Part shown: in pieces, positions 1 to 9,693 of the stretch
Numbering within the stretch: the first letter of the stretch is position 1
Layout: each line of letters begins with the position of its first letter
Source of the DNA: Pantoea sp. At-9b
GTDB taxonomy: Bacteria; Pseudomonadota; Gammaproteobacteria; Enterobacterales; Enterobacteriaceae
Reading direction: 5' to 3'
Assembly: GCF_000175935.2 (NCBI RefSeq)
Contig: NC_014837.1
Coordinates: forward strand, 3,658,001-3,722,000
Length of the DNA stretch: 64,000 nt
Program-made: the position numbers and the translations under genes
The notes under the pieces: generated by a model
Seen by the model: only the letters and a program-made list of their open reading frames with translations
Database searches by the model: none
Told to the model about the DNA's origin: nothing

Positions 1-1574
1 CCGTTCGGCGCATTCGCCATGCCAAACATCGCATGACGCACCAGCGACCAGTAAGGTGATTTCGGGTCGCCAATTTGCGGCTGCGGATCTTTTGCTTCAT
101 AAGGCTGCTGAGTGGTGCCAAGCTGCACTTTGCCCAACAGATGCGGATTAATCACCCGGCCATTATTCAGCAACGCCACCAGCGCTTTCACCATCTGAAT
201 CGGCGTCGCAATCCAGTAGCCTTGCCCAATCCCTACCGATACCGTATCGCCCTGATACCATCCTTTTTTATGGACTTTTTGCTTCCATTCACGGCTCGGC
301 AGCAGTCCGGCGTACTCTTCGTTAAGATCGATTCCGGTCGGTTTGCCATAGCCAAACTGGCTAAGCATATGATGGATACGATCAATGCCCATCATAAACG
401 CCACCTGATAAAAGAAGGTATCGGCTGACTCCTCAATCGCGCGCGTCACATCCAGCATGCCGTGACCGCTTTTTTTCCAGTCACGGTATTTACGATCGGT
501 GCCCGGCAACGTCCAGGTTGGTGCGCCAAAGAAGGTGGTTTGCGGGGTGATGACACCGGTTAACAACGCTGACATCGCCATATAGGGTTTCACCGTCGAA
601 GCTGGCGGATAAAGCCCCTGGGTGACACGGTTAATCAGCGGCAGATTCTTATCCTGCAACAGGGTTTTGTACGCCTGATAGCTGATCCCTTTCACAAACG
701 GGTTTGGGTCATAGCTGGGGCTGGAGACCATCGCCAGTACGCTGCCATCATGGGGATCTTCAATCAGCACGGCGGCGCGCTGCCCCACCAGTTGGCTCTC
801 GACATACTGTTGTAAATGCAGGTCCAGCGTCAGATAGATATTTTTCCCGGCCACAGGCGGCACTTCTTTCAGCACGCGCACGATGCGGCCGTGGTTATCG
901 ACCTCCACTTCCTGATAACCCGTTTTGCCGTGCAGAATCGATTCGTAATAGCCTTCAATGCCCTGCTTACCGATGTTGTGGTCAGCGGCATAGTTCTCAC
1001 CGACCCCCGCTTCGTTCAGGCGTTTGTAGTCGTTATCGTTGATCTTTGACACATAGCCGACCACATGCGCCAGGTCAGCACCATAGGGGTATTGGCGATC
1101 CTGATAGGTATCAATGCTCACGCCCGTGAAGCGGAATTGATTGACCGCAAAACGTGCCACCTGCTCGTCAGTCAGTTCTTCTTTCAACACCACCGGTTTG
1201 TAGCGGCTGTTTTGCTTGAGGTTTTTCCAGAAGGTATCGATCTCTTCCGGCGTTAAATCGACAATCGGGGTGAGCGCCGCAATGGTCGCCTTCATATCAT
1301 CGATTTTGTAAGGGGTCAGCAGGATGTCGTACCAGGTGACATTACGCACCAGCGGAATGCCGTTGCGATCGTAGATCAACCCACGCGTCGGCGCGATGGG
1401 GATCATTTTGATGTCGTTTTCGTTGGAACGCGTCGCGTAATAGCTGTTCTCATCTACCTGCAAATGGTAGAGATTCACACCGAGGATAGTGAAACAGATC
1501 ACCACCAACGCAAAGGCCACGATCGCGCGGCGGACAAACAGTTTCTCTTCGGCTTCGAAATTACGGAAATTCAT
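1..1574 (-). CDS. mrdA: Penicillin-binding protein 2 (MrdA) paralogue, C-terminus cut by window
   Basis: Class B penicillin-binding protein, a periplasmic transpeptidase held by one N-terminal membrane helix that crosslinks peptidoglycan during elongation. The start is the ATG at 1574, and about 524 residues are visible against roughly 630 in E. coli PBP2. Visible landmarks are the N-terminal helix (about residues 17-37), the block IPIAPTRGLIYDRNGIPL, the serine-active-site motif YPPASTVKP (SxxK, about residue 325) and ESADTFFYQ (SxN-like, about residue 384). The KTG motif lies beyond the left edge. It sits beside deoD rather than in the rlpA-mrdB cluster where E. coli mrdA lies, so it is probably a second, accessory PBP2 like those known in Salmonella. 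The family is certain; the paralogue status is inferred from location. Confidence 0.85.
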   Translation of the reverse strand, partial: MNFRNFEAEEKLFVRRAIVAFALVVICFTILGVNLYHLQVDENSYYATRSNENDIKMIPIAPTRGLIYDRNGIPLVRNVTWYDILLTPYKIDDMKATIAALTPIVDLTPEEIDTFWKNLKQNSRYKPVVLKEELTDEQVARFAVNQFRFTGVSIDTYQDRQYPYGADLAHVVGYVSKINDNDYKRLNEAGVGENYAADHNIGKQGIEGYYESILHGKTGYQEVEVDNHGRIVRVLKEVPPVAGKNIYLTLDLHLQQYVESQLVGQRAAVLIEDPHDGSVLAMVSSPSYDPNPFVKGISYQAYKTLLQDKNLPLINRVTQGLYPPASTVKPYMAMSALLTGVITPQTTFFGAPTWTLPGTDRKYRDWKKSGHGMLDVTRAIEESADTFFYQVAFMMGIDRIHHMLSQFGYGKPTGIDLNEEYAGLLPSREWKQKVHKKGWYQGDTVSVGIGQGYWIATPIQMVKALVALLNNGRVINPHLLGKVQLGTTQQPYEAKDPQPQIGDPKSPYWSLVRHAMFGMANAPN

Positions 1575-1680
1575 CGGGGGGCTTTATCTCATCGTTAGCC
1601 CGCTAATGATAGGGAGTTCTCGCCTCAGAGCCAGCAGGAAGATGCACAAGCTTGGGTAAAAGTGTGACAGATGGTTTCAC

Positions 1681-2078
1681 CCCTCACCCTAACCCTCTCC
1701 CGCAAGCGGGAGAGGGAACCGATCGAGCATATGGCACATCTCCCGCAAGCGGGAGAGAGAACCGATCGAGCATATGGCACATCTCCCGCTAGCGGGAGAG
1801 GGAATCGATCGAGCATATGGCACATCTCCCGCTAGCGGGAGAGGAAATCGATCGAGCATATGGCACATCTCCCGCTAGCGGGAGAGGGAATCGATCGAGC
1901 ATATGGCACCTCTCCCGCAAGCGGGAGAGGGAATCGATCGAGCATATGGCACCTCTCCCGCAAGCGGGAGAGAGAACCGATCGAGCATATGGCACATCTC
2001 CCGCAAGCGGGAGAGGGAATCGATCGAGCATATGGCACATCTCCCTCTCCCTCATGGGAGAGGGCCGGGGTGAGGGTA
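1681..2078. repeat. Family A palindrome array, nine units of 43-bp period
   Basis: Nine palindromes of the form CTCCCGC-NN-GCGGGAG begin at 1697, 1740, 1783, 1826, 1869, 1912, 1955, 1998 and 2041, a strict 43-bp period. Eight near-identical linkers containing CGATCGAGCATATGGCAC separate them. The outer ends (CCCTCACCCTAACCCT on the left, a GGGGTGAGGGT end on the right) are inverted relative to each other. The last palindrome is imperfect. The right end lies 16 bp from the deoD stop codon. Transcribed from deoD it would form a string of strong hairpins, so it could end transcription or protect the 3' end. The reading frames open through it follow from a stop-free repeat. Confidence 0.95.
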
Positions 2079-2094
2079 ACCAAGCGCAGAGGAA

Positions 2095-2808
2095 TTAATC
2101 CCCCAGCAGCACCGACTCCAGCGCGATCTTAATCATATCGTTGAAGGTGGTCTGACGTTCAGCCGCCGTGGTCTGCTCGTGGGTACGGATATGGTCCGAT
2201 ACGGTACAGATCGCCAGCGCTTTCGCACCAAACTCCGCTGCCACACCGTAAATACCGGCCGCTTCCATCTCAACACCGAGGATGCCGTACTTTTCCATCA
2301 CGTCGAACATCTGCGGGTCCGGCGTGTAGAACAGGTCAGCAGAGAAGATGTTACCCACGCGCGCGTCAACGCCCAGCGCTTTAGCCGCATCAACCGCATT
2401 ACGCACCATATCGAAATCGGCAATTGCCGCGAAATCGTGATCTTTGAAGCGCATACGGTTCACTTTAGAATCGGTACTGGCACCCATGCCAATCACGATA
2501 TCACGCAGTTTCACGTCAGCACGCACCGCGCCGCAGGAACCCACACGGATAATCTTCTTCACGCCAAACTCGGTGATCAATTCTTTGGCGTAGATCGAGC
2601 AAGATGGGATGCCCATACCGTGGCCCATCACCGAAATTTTGCGACCTTTGTACGTCCCGGTGTAGCCTAACATGCCGCGTACATTGTTCACTTCAACCGC
2701 ATTTTCGAGGAAGGTTTCTGCAATGTGCTTCGCACGCAGCGGATCGCCCGGCATCAATACCACGTCCGCGAAATCACCCATTTCTGCATTAATATGAGGC
2801 GTTGCCAT
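2095..2808 (-). CDS. deoD: Purine nucleoside phosphorylase DeoD
   Basis: Cytosolic hexameric enzyme that phosphorolyses purine (deoxy)ribonucleosides to the free base and (deoxy)ribose-1-phosphate. The 237 residues match the E. coli length (239). The N-terminus [20 protein letters not shown] and the block [20 protein letters not shown] are diagnostic of the family. It is the last gene of the minus-strand deoC-deoA-deoB-deoD operon, 33 bp after deoB, and its product is the substrate of deoB. A hairpin array begins 16 bp beyond its stop. Confidence 0.97.
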   Translation of the reverse strand: MATPHINAEMGDFADVVLMPGDPLRAKHIAETFLENAVEVNNVRGMLGYTGTYKGRKISVMGHGMGIPSCSIYAKELITEFGVKKIIRVGSCGAVRADVKLRDIVIGMGASTDSKVNRMRFKDHDFAAIADFDMVRNAVDAAKALGVDARVGNIFSADLFYTPDPQMFDVMEKYGILGVEMEAAGIYGVAAEFGAKALAICTVSDHIRTHEQTTAAERQTTFNDMIKIALESVLLGD

Positions 2809-2841
2809 CGTTATTTTCCTTATTAAAAATTGGTCGCTGTT

Positions 2842-4065
2842 TTACAGCATGCTTTTGCCGTAGTCCATGCTGGACAGGCCAAAATAGTGCGCAATTGTCT
2901 GGCCGATATCGGCAAAGGTATCACGATAGCCGAGGGAACCGGGTGTCACTTTCGGCCCGTAGATCAGCACCGGAATGTGTTCACGCGTGTGTTCGGTACC
3001 GTGCCAGCTCGGGTCACAGCCGTGGTCGGCAGTCAGGATCAGAATATCATCCTCTTTCACCAGTTCCATCAGCTCTGGCAGGCGACGGTCAAACAGTTCC
3101 AGACCGCCAGCATAACCGGCGATATCGCGACGATGCCCCCATGTTGAGTCAAAATCGACGAAGTTGGTGAACACAATCGACTGATCCGGCGCTTTCTTCA
3201 TTTGCGCGATCGTGGCGTCGAACAATTCATCCAGACCGGTGGCTTTCACTTTTTGCGTGATGCCCTGCTGGGCATAGATATCCGCAATTTTGCCGACGGA
3301 AATCACTTCACCGCCCTTCTCATCCACCAGCTTTTTCAGCATGGTCGGTGACGGCGGTTCAACCGCGAGATCGTGACGGTTGCCGGTACGCTGGAAATGA
3401 CCCGCCTTGTCGCCCACAAACGGACGCGCAATCACACGGCCAATGTTGTAGCCGCCTTCGGTCAGTTCTTCACGGGCGATTTCGCACAGCTCGTACAGCC
3501 GTTCTAATCCAAAGGTCTCTTCGTGACAGGCAATCTGGAACACCGAGTCCGCCGAGGTGTAGAAAATCGGCTTGCCGGTTTTCATGTGCTCCTCGCCGAG
3601 CTGATCGAGGATCACCGTCCCGGACGAGTGGCAGTTGCCGAGGTAACCCGGCAGATCGGCGCGTTGTACCAGTTTATCCAGCAGTTCCTGCGGGAAGCTG
3701 TTCTCTTTATCGCTGAAGTAGCCCCAGTCGAACAGCACCGGCACACCGGCGATTTCCCAGTGGCCTGACGGCGTATCTTTACCGGAGGAGAGTTCGCTGG
3801 CATAGGCGTAAGCACCGATAATTTCCGCACGCGGATCTAACCCTGGCGGGAAGCGCCCGGTGGAGAGTTCAGCCGCTTTACCCAGACCCAATGCGGTGAG
3901 GTTGGGCAAGTGCAGCGGCCCTTCACGGCCTTGATTAGCCTGGCCTGCAAAGCACGCTTCGGCGATATGGCCGAGCGTATCCGATCCTTCATCGCCGAAC
4001 TTAGCGGCGTCTTTGCTGGAGCCGATCCCAAAGGAGTCGAGCACCATAATAAAAGCACGTTTCAT
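2842..4065 (-). CDS. deoB: Phosphopentomutase DeoB
   Basis: Manganese-dependent mutase converting (deoxy)ribose-1-phosphate to the 5-phosphate. The start is the ATG at 4065 ([17 protein letters not shown]) behind an AGGAG site, giving 407 residues, the E. coli length. The alkaline-phosphatase-type metal sites are visible at the N-terminal DSFGIG and at the C-terminal [18 protein letters not shown]. Third gene of the deo operon, linking the two phosphorylases to deoxyribose-phosphate aldolase. A longer open frame runs upstream to 4101 but lacks a ribosome site and family similarity. Confidence 0.97.
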   Translation of the reverse strand: MKRAFIMVLDSFGIGSSKDAAKFGDEGSDTLGHIAEACFAGQANQGREGPLHLPNLTALGLGKAAELSTGRFPPGLDPRAEIIGAYAYASELSSGKDTPSGHWEIAGVPVLFDWGYFSDKENSFPQELLDKLVQRADLPGYLGNCHSSGTVILDQLGEEHMKTGKPIFYTSADSVFQIACHEETFGLERLYELCEIAREELTEGGYNIGRVIARPFVGDKAGHFQRTGNRHDLAVEPPSPTMLKKLVDEKGGEVISVGKIADIYAQQGITQKVKATGLDELFDATIAQMKKAPDQSIVFTNFVDFDSTWGHRRDIAGYAGGLELFDRRLPELMELVKEDDILILTADHGCDPSWHGTEHTREHIPVLIYGPKVTPGSLGYRDTFADIGQTIAHYFGLSSMDYGKSML

Positions 4066-4160
4066 GCAAGTCTCCTGCGCAACTGCGCGATGACAAGTCA
4101 AAAAAAAGCGATCAGATCAGTATACCCGAATGGCCCCGGCCTGGCACGCAACGGCGGCAA

Positions 4161-5483
4161 CTATTCGCTGATGCGACGATAAACCACCGGCGTTTCCGGC
4201 GGTGCGCTGTCGCTCAGGGTGATGGCCGCTTTGACCGCAGCGGCAGCCTGCTGCCACTGCGCTTCGGTTGTGGCGTGGATCACCGCCAGCGGGCGCTGCG
4301 CATCGGCCTGCGCGCCGAGGGTGATCATTTCGCTGAAGCCAACGCTGTAATCAATGGTGTCGCTGGCGCGTTGACGACCGCCTCCCAGTGCCACCACAGC
4401 CATTCCAAGCGCACGGGTATCCATTGCGCTGACGATACCTGGCTGGTCGGCATACACCGCTTTGCTCAGCATCGCGGCGGGCAGGTAGTGATCCATACGC
4501 TGGACAAAGTCTGTCGGCCCACGTTGTGCCGCCACCATACGGCCAAATACCTCTGCCGCCTGGCCGTTATCCAGCACCCGTTGCAGCTGCTGGCGGGCCT
4601 CGGCATCGTTTGCCGCCAGCTTGCCAGACATCAGCATTTCACTGCACAGCGCCAGCGTCACCTCCAGCAGGCGTGGATTACGCGCTTCTCCGGTCAGGAA
4701 CTGCACCGCTTCCCGCACTTCCAGTGCGTTGCCCGCGCTGGAAGCCAGCACCTGATTCATGTCAGTCAGGAGCGCCGTGGTTTTACAGCCTGCACCATTG
4801 GCTACGCCCACAATGGCCTGCGCCAGATTTTCGGAAGCCTCGAAGGTCGGCATAAAGGCGCCGCTGCCCACTTTGACATCCATCACCAGCGCATCCAGCC
4901 CTTCCGCCAGCTTTTTCGCCAGGATCGATGCCGTGATCAGCGGGATCGAATCGACCGTGGCGGTAATATCGCGTGTGGCGTAAAAACGTTTGTCAGCCGG
5001 TGCCAGCGAGTTGGTCTGGCCGATGATCGCCACGCCATTTTCTTTGATGATCTCACGGAAGCGATCGTCGCTCGGGAAGATGTCAAAACCAGGGATCGCT
5101 TCCAGCTTATCCAGTGTACCGCCGGTGTGACCCAAGCCACGGCCGGAGATCATCGGCACATAACCTCCGCAGGCAGCAATCATTGGGCCAAGCATCAGCG
5201 ACGTCACATCGCCCACGCCACCGGTCGAGTGTTTATCTACAATCGGACCGTTGAGGTTCAGCGCCTGCCAGTTCAGCACAGTGCCGGAATCACGCATCGC
5301 CATGGTCAGCGCCACGCGTTCGGCCAGCGACATATCGTGGAACCAGATGGTCATCGCCAGCGCGGCGATTTGTCCCTCAGATACGCTGTTATCACGCACG
5401 CCATTGATAAAGAAACGGATCTCCGCTTCACTCAATTCACGACCATCGCGTTTTTTGCGAATAATTTCTTGTGGCAGGAACAA
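4161..5483 (-). CDS. deoA: Thymidine phosphorylase DeoA, TTG start
   Basis: Dimeric cytosolic enzyme that phosphorolyses thymidine and deoxyuridine to the base and deoxyribose-1-phosphate. I place the start at the TTG at 5483, five bases after a strong GGGGAGG ribosome site. This gives [13 protein letters not shown] at the N-terminus and 440 residues, exactly the E. coli length; the open frame upstream has no family similarity. The signatures KHSTGGVGD (phosphate binding) and [16 protein letters not shown] are intact. It is the second deo gene, 34 bp after deoC. The TTG start with an excellent Shine-Dalgarno may tune its output. Confidence 0.96.
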   Translation of the reverse strand: MFLPQEIIRKKRDGRELSEAEIRFFINGVRDNSVSEGQIAALAMTIWFHDMSLAERVALTMAMRDSGTVLNWQALNLNGPIVDKHSTGGVGDVTSLMLGPMIAACGGYVPMISGRGLGHTGGTLDKLEAIPGFDIFPSDDRFREIIKENGVAIIGQTNSLAPADKRFYATRDITATVDSIPLITASILAKKLAEGLDALVMDVKVGSGAFMPTFEASENLAQAIVGVANGAGCKTTALLTDMNQVLASSAGNALEVREAVQFLTGEARNPRLLEVTLALCSEMLMSGKLAANDAEARQQLQRVLDNGQAAEVFGRMVAAQRGPTDFVQRMDHYLPAAMLSKAVYADQPGIVSAMDTRALGMAVVALGGGRQRASDTIDYSVGFSEMITLGAQADAQRPLAVIHATTEAQWQQAAAAVKAAITLSDSAPPETPVVYRRISE

Positions 5484-5517
5484 GGTTGCCTCCCCTGGAA
5501 CGCAGAAAATGTATCGA

Positions 5518-6297
5518 TTAATAACCCGCTTTGCTGGCGGTGGTGGCATGGCCCAGCGTATTGAGCAGGCTCGCCAACAGGCTGGAAGCACCAAAGCGGA
5601 AGTGGCGCGCATCGGCCCAACCCGCGCCGAGGATATCATCAGCCAGTTGCAGGTAATGGGCGGCGTCTGCTGCACTGCGCACACCACCCGCCGGTTTAAA
5701 GCCCACCTGCTGCTGCACGCCTTTATCACGGATGACACTCAGCATGATGGCGGCGGTTTCCGGCGTGGCATTGACCGGCACCTTACCGGTGGAGGTTTTG
5801 ATAAAGTCGGCACCGGCATCAATGGCGATTTCGGACGCGGCGCGGATCAACGCCGCATCTTTCAGTTCACCGCTTTCAATGATCACCTTCAGCAGCACAT
5901 TCGCTGCCGCACAGGCATCTTTACAGGCTTTCACCAGATCAAAACCGATCTGACGATTGCCCGCCAGCAGCGCGCGATACGGGAACACCACGTCTACTTC
6001 ATCCGCACCGTAAGCGATCGCCGCGCGGGTTTCCGCCAGCGCGATGTCGAGATCATCGTTGCCATGCGGGAAGTTGGTCACGGTGGCGATACGAATGTCC
6101 GGGGTGCCCTGCTCGCGCAGCGCTTTGCGTGCTACCGGGATAAAGCGCGGGTAGATACAGATGGCCGCCGTGTTACCGGCGGGTGACTTGGCCTGGCGGC
6201 ACAGCGCAATGACTTTCTCATCGGTATCGTCATCGTTCAGCGTGGTCAAATCCATCAGTTGCAGTGCGCGCTGCGCGGCTGCGGTGAAATCAGTCAT
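5518..6297 (-). CDS. deoC: Deoxyribose-phosphate aldolase DeoC
   Basis: Class I aldolase that splits 2-deoxyribose-5-phosphate into glyceraldehyde-3-phosphate and acetaldehyde, the last step of deoxynucleoside catabolism. The start is the ATG at 6297 behind GGAG, giving 259 residues, as in E. coli. The Schiff-base lysine lies in the block FIKTSTGKV, with GFKPAGGVR further on. It is the first gene of the deo operon, and the DeoR/CRP control region lies immediately upstream. Confidence 0.97.
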   Translation of the reverse strand: MTDFTAAAQRALQLMDLTTLNDDDTDEKVIALCRQAKSPAGNTAAICIYPRFIPVARKALREQGTPDIRIATVTNFPHGNDDLDIALAETRAAIAYGADEVDVVFPYRALLAGNRQIGFDLVKACKDACAAANVLLKVIIESGELKDAALIRAASEIAIDAGADFIKTSTGKVPVNATPETAAIMLSVIRDKGVQQQVGFKPAGGVRSAADAAHYLQLADDILGAGWADARHFRFGASSLLASLLNTLGHATTASKAGY

Positions 6298-6344
6298 GGT
6301 GCTCTCCAAAAAAGTCAGCCTGACGGAATCGGCCCGCCAGAGAG

Positions 6345-6360
6345 TGTGAGAATTCTAACA
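6345..6360 (-). promoter_or_regulatory. DeoR operator overlapping the deo promoter -10
   Basis: Read on the minus strand the site is TGTTAGAATTCTCACA, one base different from the perfect DeoR palindrome TGTTAGAATTCTAACA. It contains TAGAAT (6357 to 6352), a good -10 hexamer, placing transcription start near 6345, about 48 bp before the deoC ATG. E. coli deoP2 has the same overlap of operator and -10. DeoR bound here would block polymerase until deoxyribose-5-phosphate releases it. Confidence 0.85.
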
Positions 6361-6378
6361 ACGTAAGTGACGAAATAT

Positions 6379-6394
6379 TCGATCATCCATCACA
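6379..6394 (-). promoter_or_regulatory. Proximal CRP site of the deo promoter
   Basis: On the minus strand the site reads TGTGATGGATGATCGA, with one perfect half-site and one poor one. From memory, the proximal CRP site of E. coli deoP2 has the same shape (TGTGATGTGTATCGAA). Its centre lies about 41.5 bp upstream of the inferred start, the class II activator position. Confidence 0.7.
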
Positions 6395-6430
6395 TGAAAA
6401 AAGAAAACTGCGCAGATAATACATTTAATT

Positions 6431-6446
6431 AGTGATAAAAATCACA
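6431..6446 (-). promoter_or_regulatory. Second CRP site of the deo promoter
   Basis: AGTGATAAAAATCACA, nine of ten half-site bases, centred 52 bp upstream of the proximal site. In E. coli the two deoP2 CRP sites lie about 53 bp apart and CytR binds between them. I did not identify a convincing CytR octamer pair. Confidence 0.75.
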
Positions 6447-6486
6447 AAAAGCCCGGCATGCCGCCCGCATACGCAGGTGCACGGGA

Positions 6487-6502
6487 TGTGATTATTATCA
6501 CA
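6487..6502. promoter_or_regulatory. Third CRP site, perfect consensus
   Basis: TGTGATTATTATCACA matches TGTGA-N6-TCACA in all ten positions. It is centred 56 bp upstream of the second site and 75 bp before yjjV ends. It is the strongest of three evenly spaced CRP sites. Confidence 0.75.
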
Positions 6503-6577
6503 TGAATTGCAGGAATTGTGTCGCTACCGCCCTGTAAATGTAGTCAATTCAGAGCAGCGCGCAGGGAGCAACCCGGC

Positions 6578-7354
6578 TCAGTGCGGGAGATGGAAGACGC
6601 GCAGGCTGTTTTGCCATAGCGCATCAGCGATGACATCCGGGGATTCGTGGCGCAGCTGGCACAACACCTCAAAGACCAGACGCGCCCGCTCCGGACGGTT
6701 GGGCTCGCCCTGATAACCGTTCAGCGGCATATCAGGCGCATCTGTCTCCAGTAACAAGGAATCCAGCGGCAGCGCTGCGATGGTGTTGCGGGTTTTACTG
6801 GCGCGTTCATAGGTAATGGTGCCGCCGACGCCAATCGCATAGCCAAGTTGGATAAAGCGCTGTGCCTGTTGCAGGCTGCCGGCAAAGCCGTGCACCACGC
6901 CCCGGCGCGGCAGATCGTGACGGCGCAAATGCAACGCCAGCTGATCGTGGGTACGGCGTGAATGCAGGATCACCGGCAGATCGTAGCGTTTTGCCAGTTT
7001 CAGCTGCCCATCCAGCAGCCGGGTTTGTTTGTCGAACTGGGGATCGTCCATATACAGATCGAGGCCGATCTCCCCCAGCGCCACACGTTTGGCATCCGGG
7101 GTGTCCAGGCATTCCGCCAGTTGATCGAGGTGCGTATCCTGATGCACCGCGATCTGAATCGGATGTAGTCCCAGCGCGGCATATAGCGCAGCATGTTGCT
7201 GTGCCAACTGGCTGACCCGCGCAAAGCGGCTGGCATCCACGCTCGGCACAATAATCCGTTCTACCCCTGCCTGCGCTGCCTGCGCAATGCTCGCTTCTGC
7301 CGCGTCGACAAAGGGCGGGAAGTCAAAATGACAGTGGGTATCGATAAATCTCAT
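6578..7354 (-). CDS. yjjV: TatD-family metal-dependent hydrolase YjjV
   Basis: TatD-type TIM-barrel metallohydrolase, cytosolic, probably a nuclease or phosphodiesterase; its physiological substrate is unsettled. The 258 residues equal the E. coli protein within one. Metal ligands are visible in THCHFD near the N-terminus, ALGEIGLD, the histidines of HSRR and HGFAG, and the C-terminal LETDAPDM. The start overlaps the stop of yjjU by four bases, so the two are translationally coupled. The gene ends just upstream of the deo control region, matching E. coli order. Confidence 0.93.
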   Translation of the reverse strand: MRFIDTHCHFDFPPFVDAAEASIAQAAQAGVERIIVPSVDASRFARVSQLAQQHAALYAALGLHPIQIAVHQDTHLDQLAECLDTPDAKRVALGEIGLDLYMDDPQFDKQTRLLDGQLKLAKRYDLPVILHSRRTHDQLALHLRRHDLPRRGVVHGFAGSLQQAQRFIQLGYAIGVGGTITYERASKTRNTIAALPLDSLLLETDAPDMPLNGYQGEPNRPERARLVFEVLCQLRHESPDVIADALWQNSLRVFHLPH

Positions 7355-8403
7355 GCCAGCGAGCCTGCATCATAATCAGCATCATTACCGGCCACGTCTG
7401 GGGTGTTAACCTCGCGGTTATCCGGCGCATTCGCCACCGCAGCGGGTGGCGTGACGACAGTATGCCGTACAAACGGCTCGGCATCACTCAGCCACTGGCC
7501 GAGCGTGGCGAGAAAATAGCGTCCGCAGCGCCGCCCCAGATGATAATCCTGATTCAGCGCGGCGATTCGACTCCCCAGCGCGTTACTGGCCAGCGGTTTA
7601 GGTGGAAAGATCTCAATGATGCGCAGATCATCCGGCGGCTGTTCGATAAATTGCTGAATATCGCGATAGCTCTCTTCGTGCTGATGCAGGATGTTGATCA
7701 TCGGCTGTAAGGCGCTGTCGCTGAGCCAGCGTTCCATCCGCTTGATCCACTTTGGCGTGTAGGACATCTGCGACGGGACAGTGCGGATCACCACAATGGT
7801 ATCCGCACCACGGCGGGCCGCTTCACGCACCGGGATGGCATCGCTGATGCCACCGTCAAGATAGCTGATGCCATCCATCTGCACACCGCTGCGATAGAAA
7901 CCGGGAATGGCGCTGGAGGCCCTGATGATATCAAGCCAGGTATTGCGGGTCGGGCTGAAGTAATGCGCGCTGTAATCATCACTGCGGCAGGCACACATAT
8001 AAAACTCACTGCCTTTGGCAAACAGCCCCTCTGCGGTGCTCATCGCCAGCGGCAGTTCCTGACGGGTGATATCCACCAGCCAGTCCAGATCGATCAGGTT
8101 GCCGCCGCGTACAAACCGCACCGGATCAAAGAACAGTTTGCTGGTGGTGTAACGGGTGATCACCCGCCGCGCATAACCCGGTTGAGCGCAGACAAATGCC
8201 GAGAGGTTTTGCGCCCCTGCGGAAGTGCCGAGCATCAGGTCAAAAGGATTGAAACCTGCGCGCTGAAACTCATCCAGCACACCGGCGGTAAAGATACCGC
8301 GTTGGCCGCCGCCTTCGCACACCAGTGCAATTTTGTTGGATTTGAATGGCGTGAGCGCTAAGGGTTCGATGGTTCCCAGCGTCACAGGGATGCGTATACC
8401 CAA
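7351..8403 (-). CDS. yjjU: Patatin-like phospholipase YjjU, TTG start
   Basis: Patatin-family serine hydrolase predicted to act on lipids in the cytosol. The oxyanion block CEGGGQRG, the nucleophile elbow GTSAG and the aspartate of DGGISDAIP are all present, so the Ser-Asp dyad is intact. I choose the TTG at 8403, behind GAGGG, because the next residues (GIRIPVTLG) align with the E. coli N-terminus and give 350 residues against 357. The reading frame stays open to 8466 without similarity. It overlaps yjjV by ATGA. The C-terminal tail of about 40 residues is low in conserved features. Confidence 0.9.
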   Translation of the reverse strand: MGIRIPVTLGTIEPLALTPFKSNKIALVCEGGGQRGIFTAGVLDEFQRAGFNPFDLMLGTSAGAQNLSAFVCAQPGYARRVITRYTTSKLFFDPVRFVRGGNLIDLDWLVDITRQELPLAMSTAEGLFAKGSEFYMCACRSDDYSAHYFSPTRNTWLDIIRASSAIPGFYRSGVQMDGISYLDGGISDAIPVREAARRGADTIVVIRTVPSQMSYTPKWIKRMERWLSDSALQPMINILHQHEESYRDIQQFIEQPPDDLRIIEIFPPKPLASNALGSRIAALNQDYHLGRRCGRYFLATLGQWLSDAEPFVRHTVVTPPAAVANAPDNREVNTPDVAGNDADYDAGSLA

Positions 8404-8545
8404 GATATGTCCCTCAGCGGTTCTTTCTCTGAGGGTGCTAAAGCGCAGAATCGCCACCGCCCGCAACCCGGAGAACCAGTCATTATTATGCCCTGACTGG
8501 TCTCCGCTTCAGGCTACTGCCGGGTGAGCGAACTATGACACAGCG

Positions 8546-8707
8546 TCAGGGTCGTTTACGCCCGGTAAACAGGCTGATGAGGAACAGAATAATACCGACA
8601 ATAAAGACAATTTTAGCTGCCCATGCTGCCGTACCTGCCAGACCGCCAAATCCTAATGCTGCAGCAATCAGTGCGATCACCAAAAAGATAATGCCCCAAC
8701 GAAACAT
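8546..8707 (-). CDS. ytjA: Small membrane protein YtjA (DUF1328)
   Basis: A 53-residue protein starting [16 protein letters not shown], with two hydrophobic helices (about residues 4-22 and 28-47) and a basic C-terminus (TGRKRP). Length, sequence and position between yjjU and osmY match E. coli YtjA. Inner-membrane location follows from composition; no biochemical function is known. An AGGAGAGG ribosome site precedes the ATG. Confidence 0.93.
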   Translation of the reverse strand: MFRWGIIFLVIALIAAALGFGGLAGTAAWAAKIVFIVGIILFLISLFTGRKRP

Positions 8708-8820
8708 AAGCCTCTCCTTACCATCGTGAAAATCGAACTGCTTAGTTCATCCCAATGTGGGTTGTGCAGATAGATGTTGTTATTACGCTGCGGCTGATAA
8801 GGCGGCCGCAGCGCCCAGGG

Positions 8821-9435
8821 TTAAGATTTGACCGTCAGGTCATTCTTGACACTTTTCACGCCTTCAATGGCTTTGGCGATTTGCTCGGCGCGGTCCGATT
8901 GCGCCTTATTCGCCACCGTACCGGACAACTGCACCACGCCATCCGTGGTTTCCACCTTCACGTTACGCGATGGCACAATGTCATCCGCTAAAAGTTTAGC
9001 TTTGATTTCACTGGTGGTTGCCGCATCCCCGGCATAACCTTTCAGTGATGTGGTTTTGCTGTCTTTAACATGCAGTTTGTCACTGACGGATTTCACCCCT
9101 TCAACTTTCTGCACCACGGCAACGGCTGTTTCCGCCTGCTCCTGGGAAGTGACAAAACCGCTTAACGTCACCACGCCCTGATGCGTTTTCACTGAGATAT
9201 CCGTGCTTTTTATCGCTTCATCATCCACCAGTGCCGCTTTGGCTTTGGCGGTGATGCCGCTGTCGTCCATGTACCCACCGACTTTTTTCATAGAACTATC
9301 GATTTTCGCCCCGGCACTGTCGGCAGTTGTCTGCGCTTTTTGCGTCAGAGAGTCGTCGGCCAGTGCTGCGCCACTCATCAGGGCCGAACCGGCCAGAGCA
9401 GCAATCAGGGTTTTGGCAATCTTAGTCTTAATCAT
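8821..9435 (-). CDS. osmY: Periplasmic osmotically induced protein OsmY
   Basis: Periplasmic protein with two BON domains (about residues 57-125 and 135-203), induced by osmotic and stationary-phase stress in E. coli, with reported chaperone-like activity. I use the ATG at 9435 ([20 protein letters not shown]), about nine bases after AGAAGG; an ATG at 9444 would add three residues. A signal peptide ends near ALADDS. The BON repeats carry [19 protein letters not shown] and [18 protein letters not shown]. It is monocistronic between ytjA and prfC, as in E. coli. Sigma-S control is expected from the family but I did not verify a promoter. Confidence 0.94.
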   Translation of the reverse strand: MIKTKIAKTLIAALAGSALMSGAALADDSLTQKAQTTADSAGAKIDSSMKKVGGYMDDSGITAKAKAALVDDEAIKSTDISVKTHQGVVTLSGFVTSQEQAETAVAVVQKVEGVKSVSDKLHVKDSKTTSLKGYAGDAATTSEIKAKLLADDIVPSRNVKVETTDGVVQLSGTVANKAQSDRAEQIAKAIEGVKSVKNDLTVKS

Positions 9436-9648
9436 CGATATCATCCTTCTATCAGTTAACTCATCCGCACCTGCGGATGCGCCAGCAACAAACGGCGTTG
9501 CTGCGATAATGGACGTAATGAAACCAGGAGTTTCTTTTCTCGTCCGACAGAATAATCATAGACGGGACTGAGGGCTTTGCCGGGTTTTGTGGTTGATATC
9601 TCGCCAAAAAGCGAAAAAAGCAGCGTTTTTAAGAGGAGTCTGGAAGGG

Positions 9649-9680
9649 AAAAACAGGGCCAGCGGAAACCACAGGCCCTG
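9649..9680 (-). terminator. Intrinsic terminator of prfC
   Basis: On the minus strand, CAGGGCC pairs with GGCCCTG across a 13-base loop, followed by five T residues. It begins 13 bp after the prfC stop codon. Confidence 0.8.
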
Positions 9681-9693
9681 AGAAAAACGACGA

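Noticed and set aside
1681..2078. CRISPR-like regular repeat array
   Set aside because: Both the palindrome and the linker are nearly identical in every unit, so there are no variable spacers, and no cas gene is present. It is a tandem palindrome repeat.
1625..2132. Several overlapping reading frames of 60-95 codons in the repeat array
   Set aside because: They arise because the 43-bp unit has no stop in several frames. The translations are periodic and have no ribosome sites.
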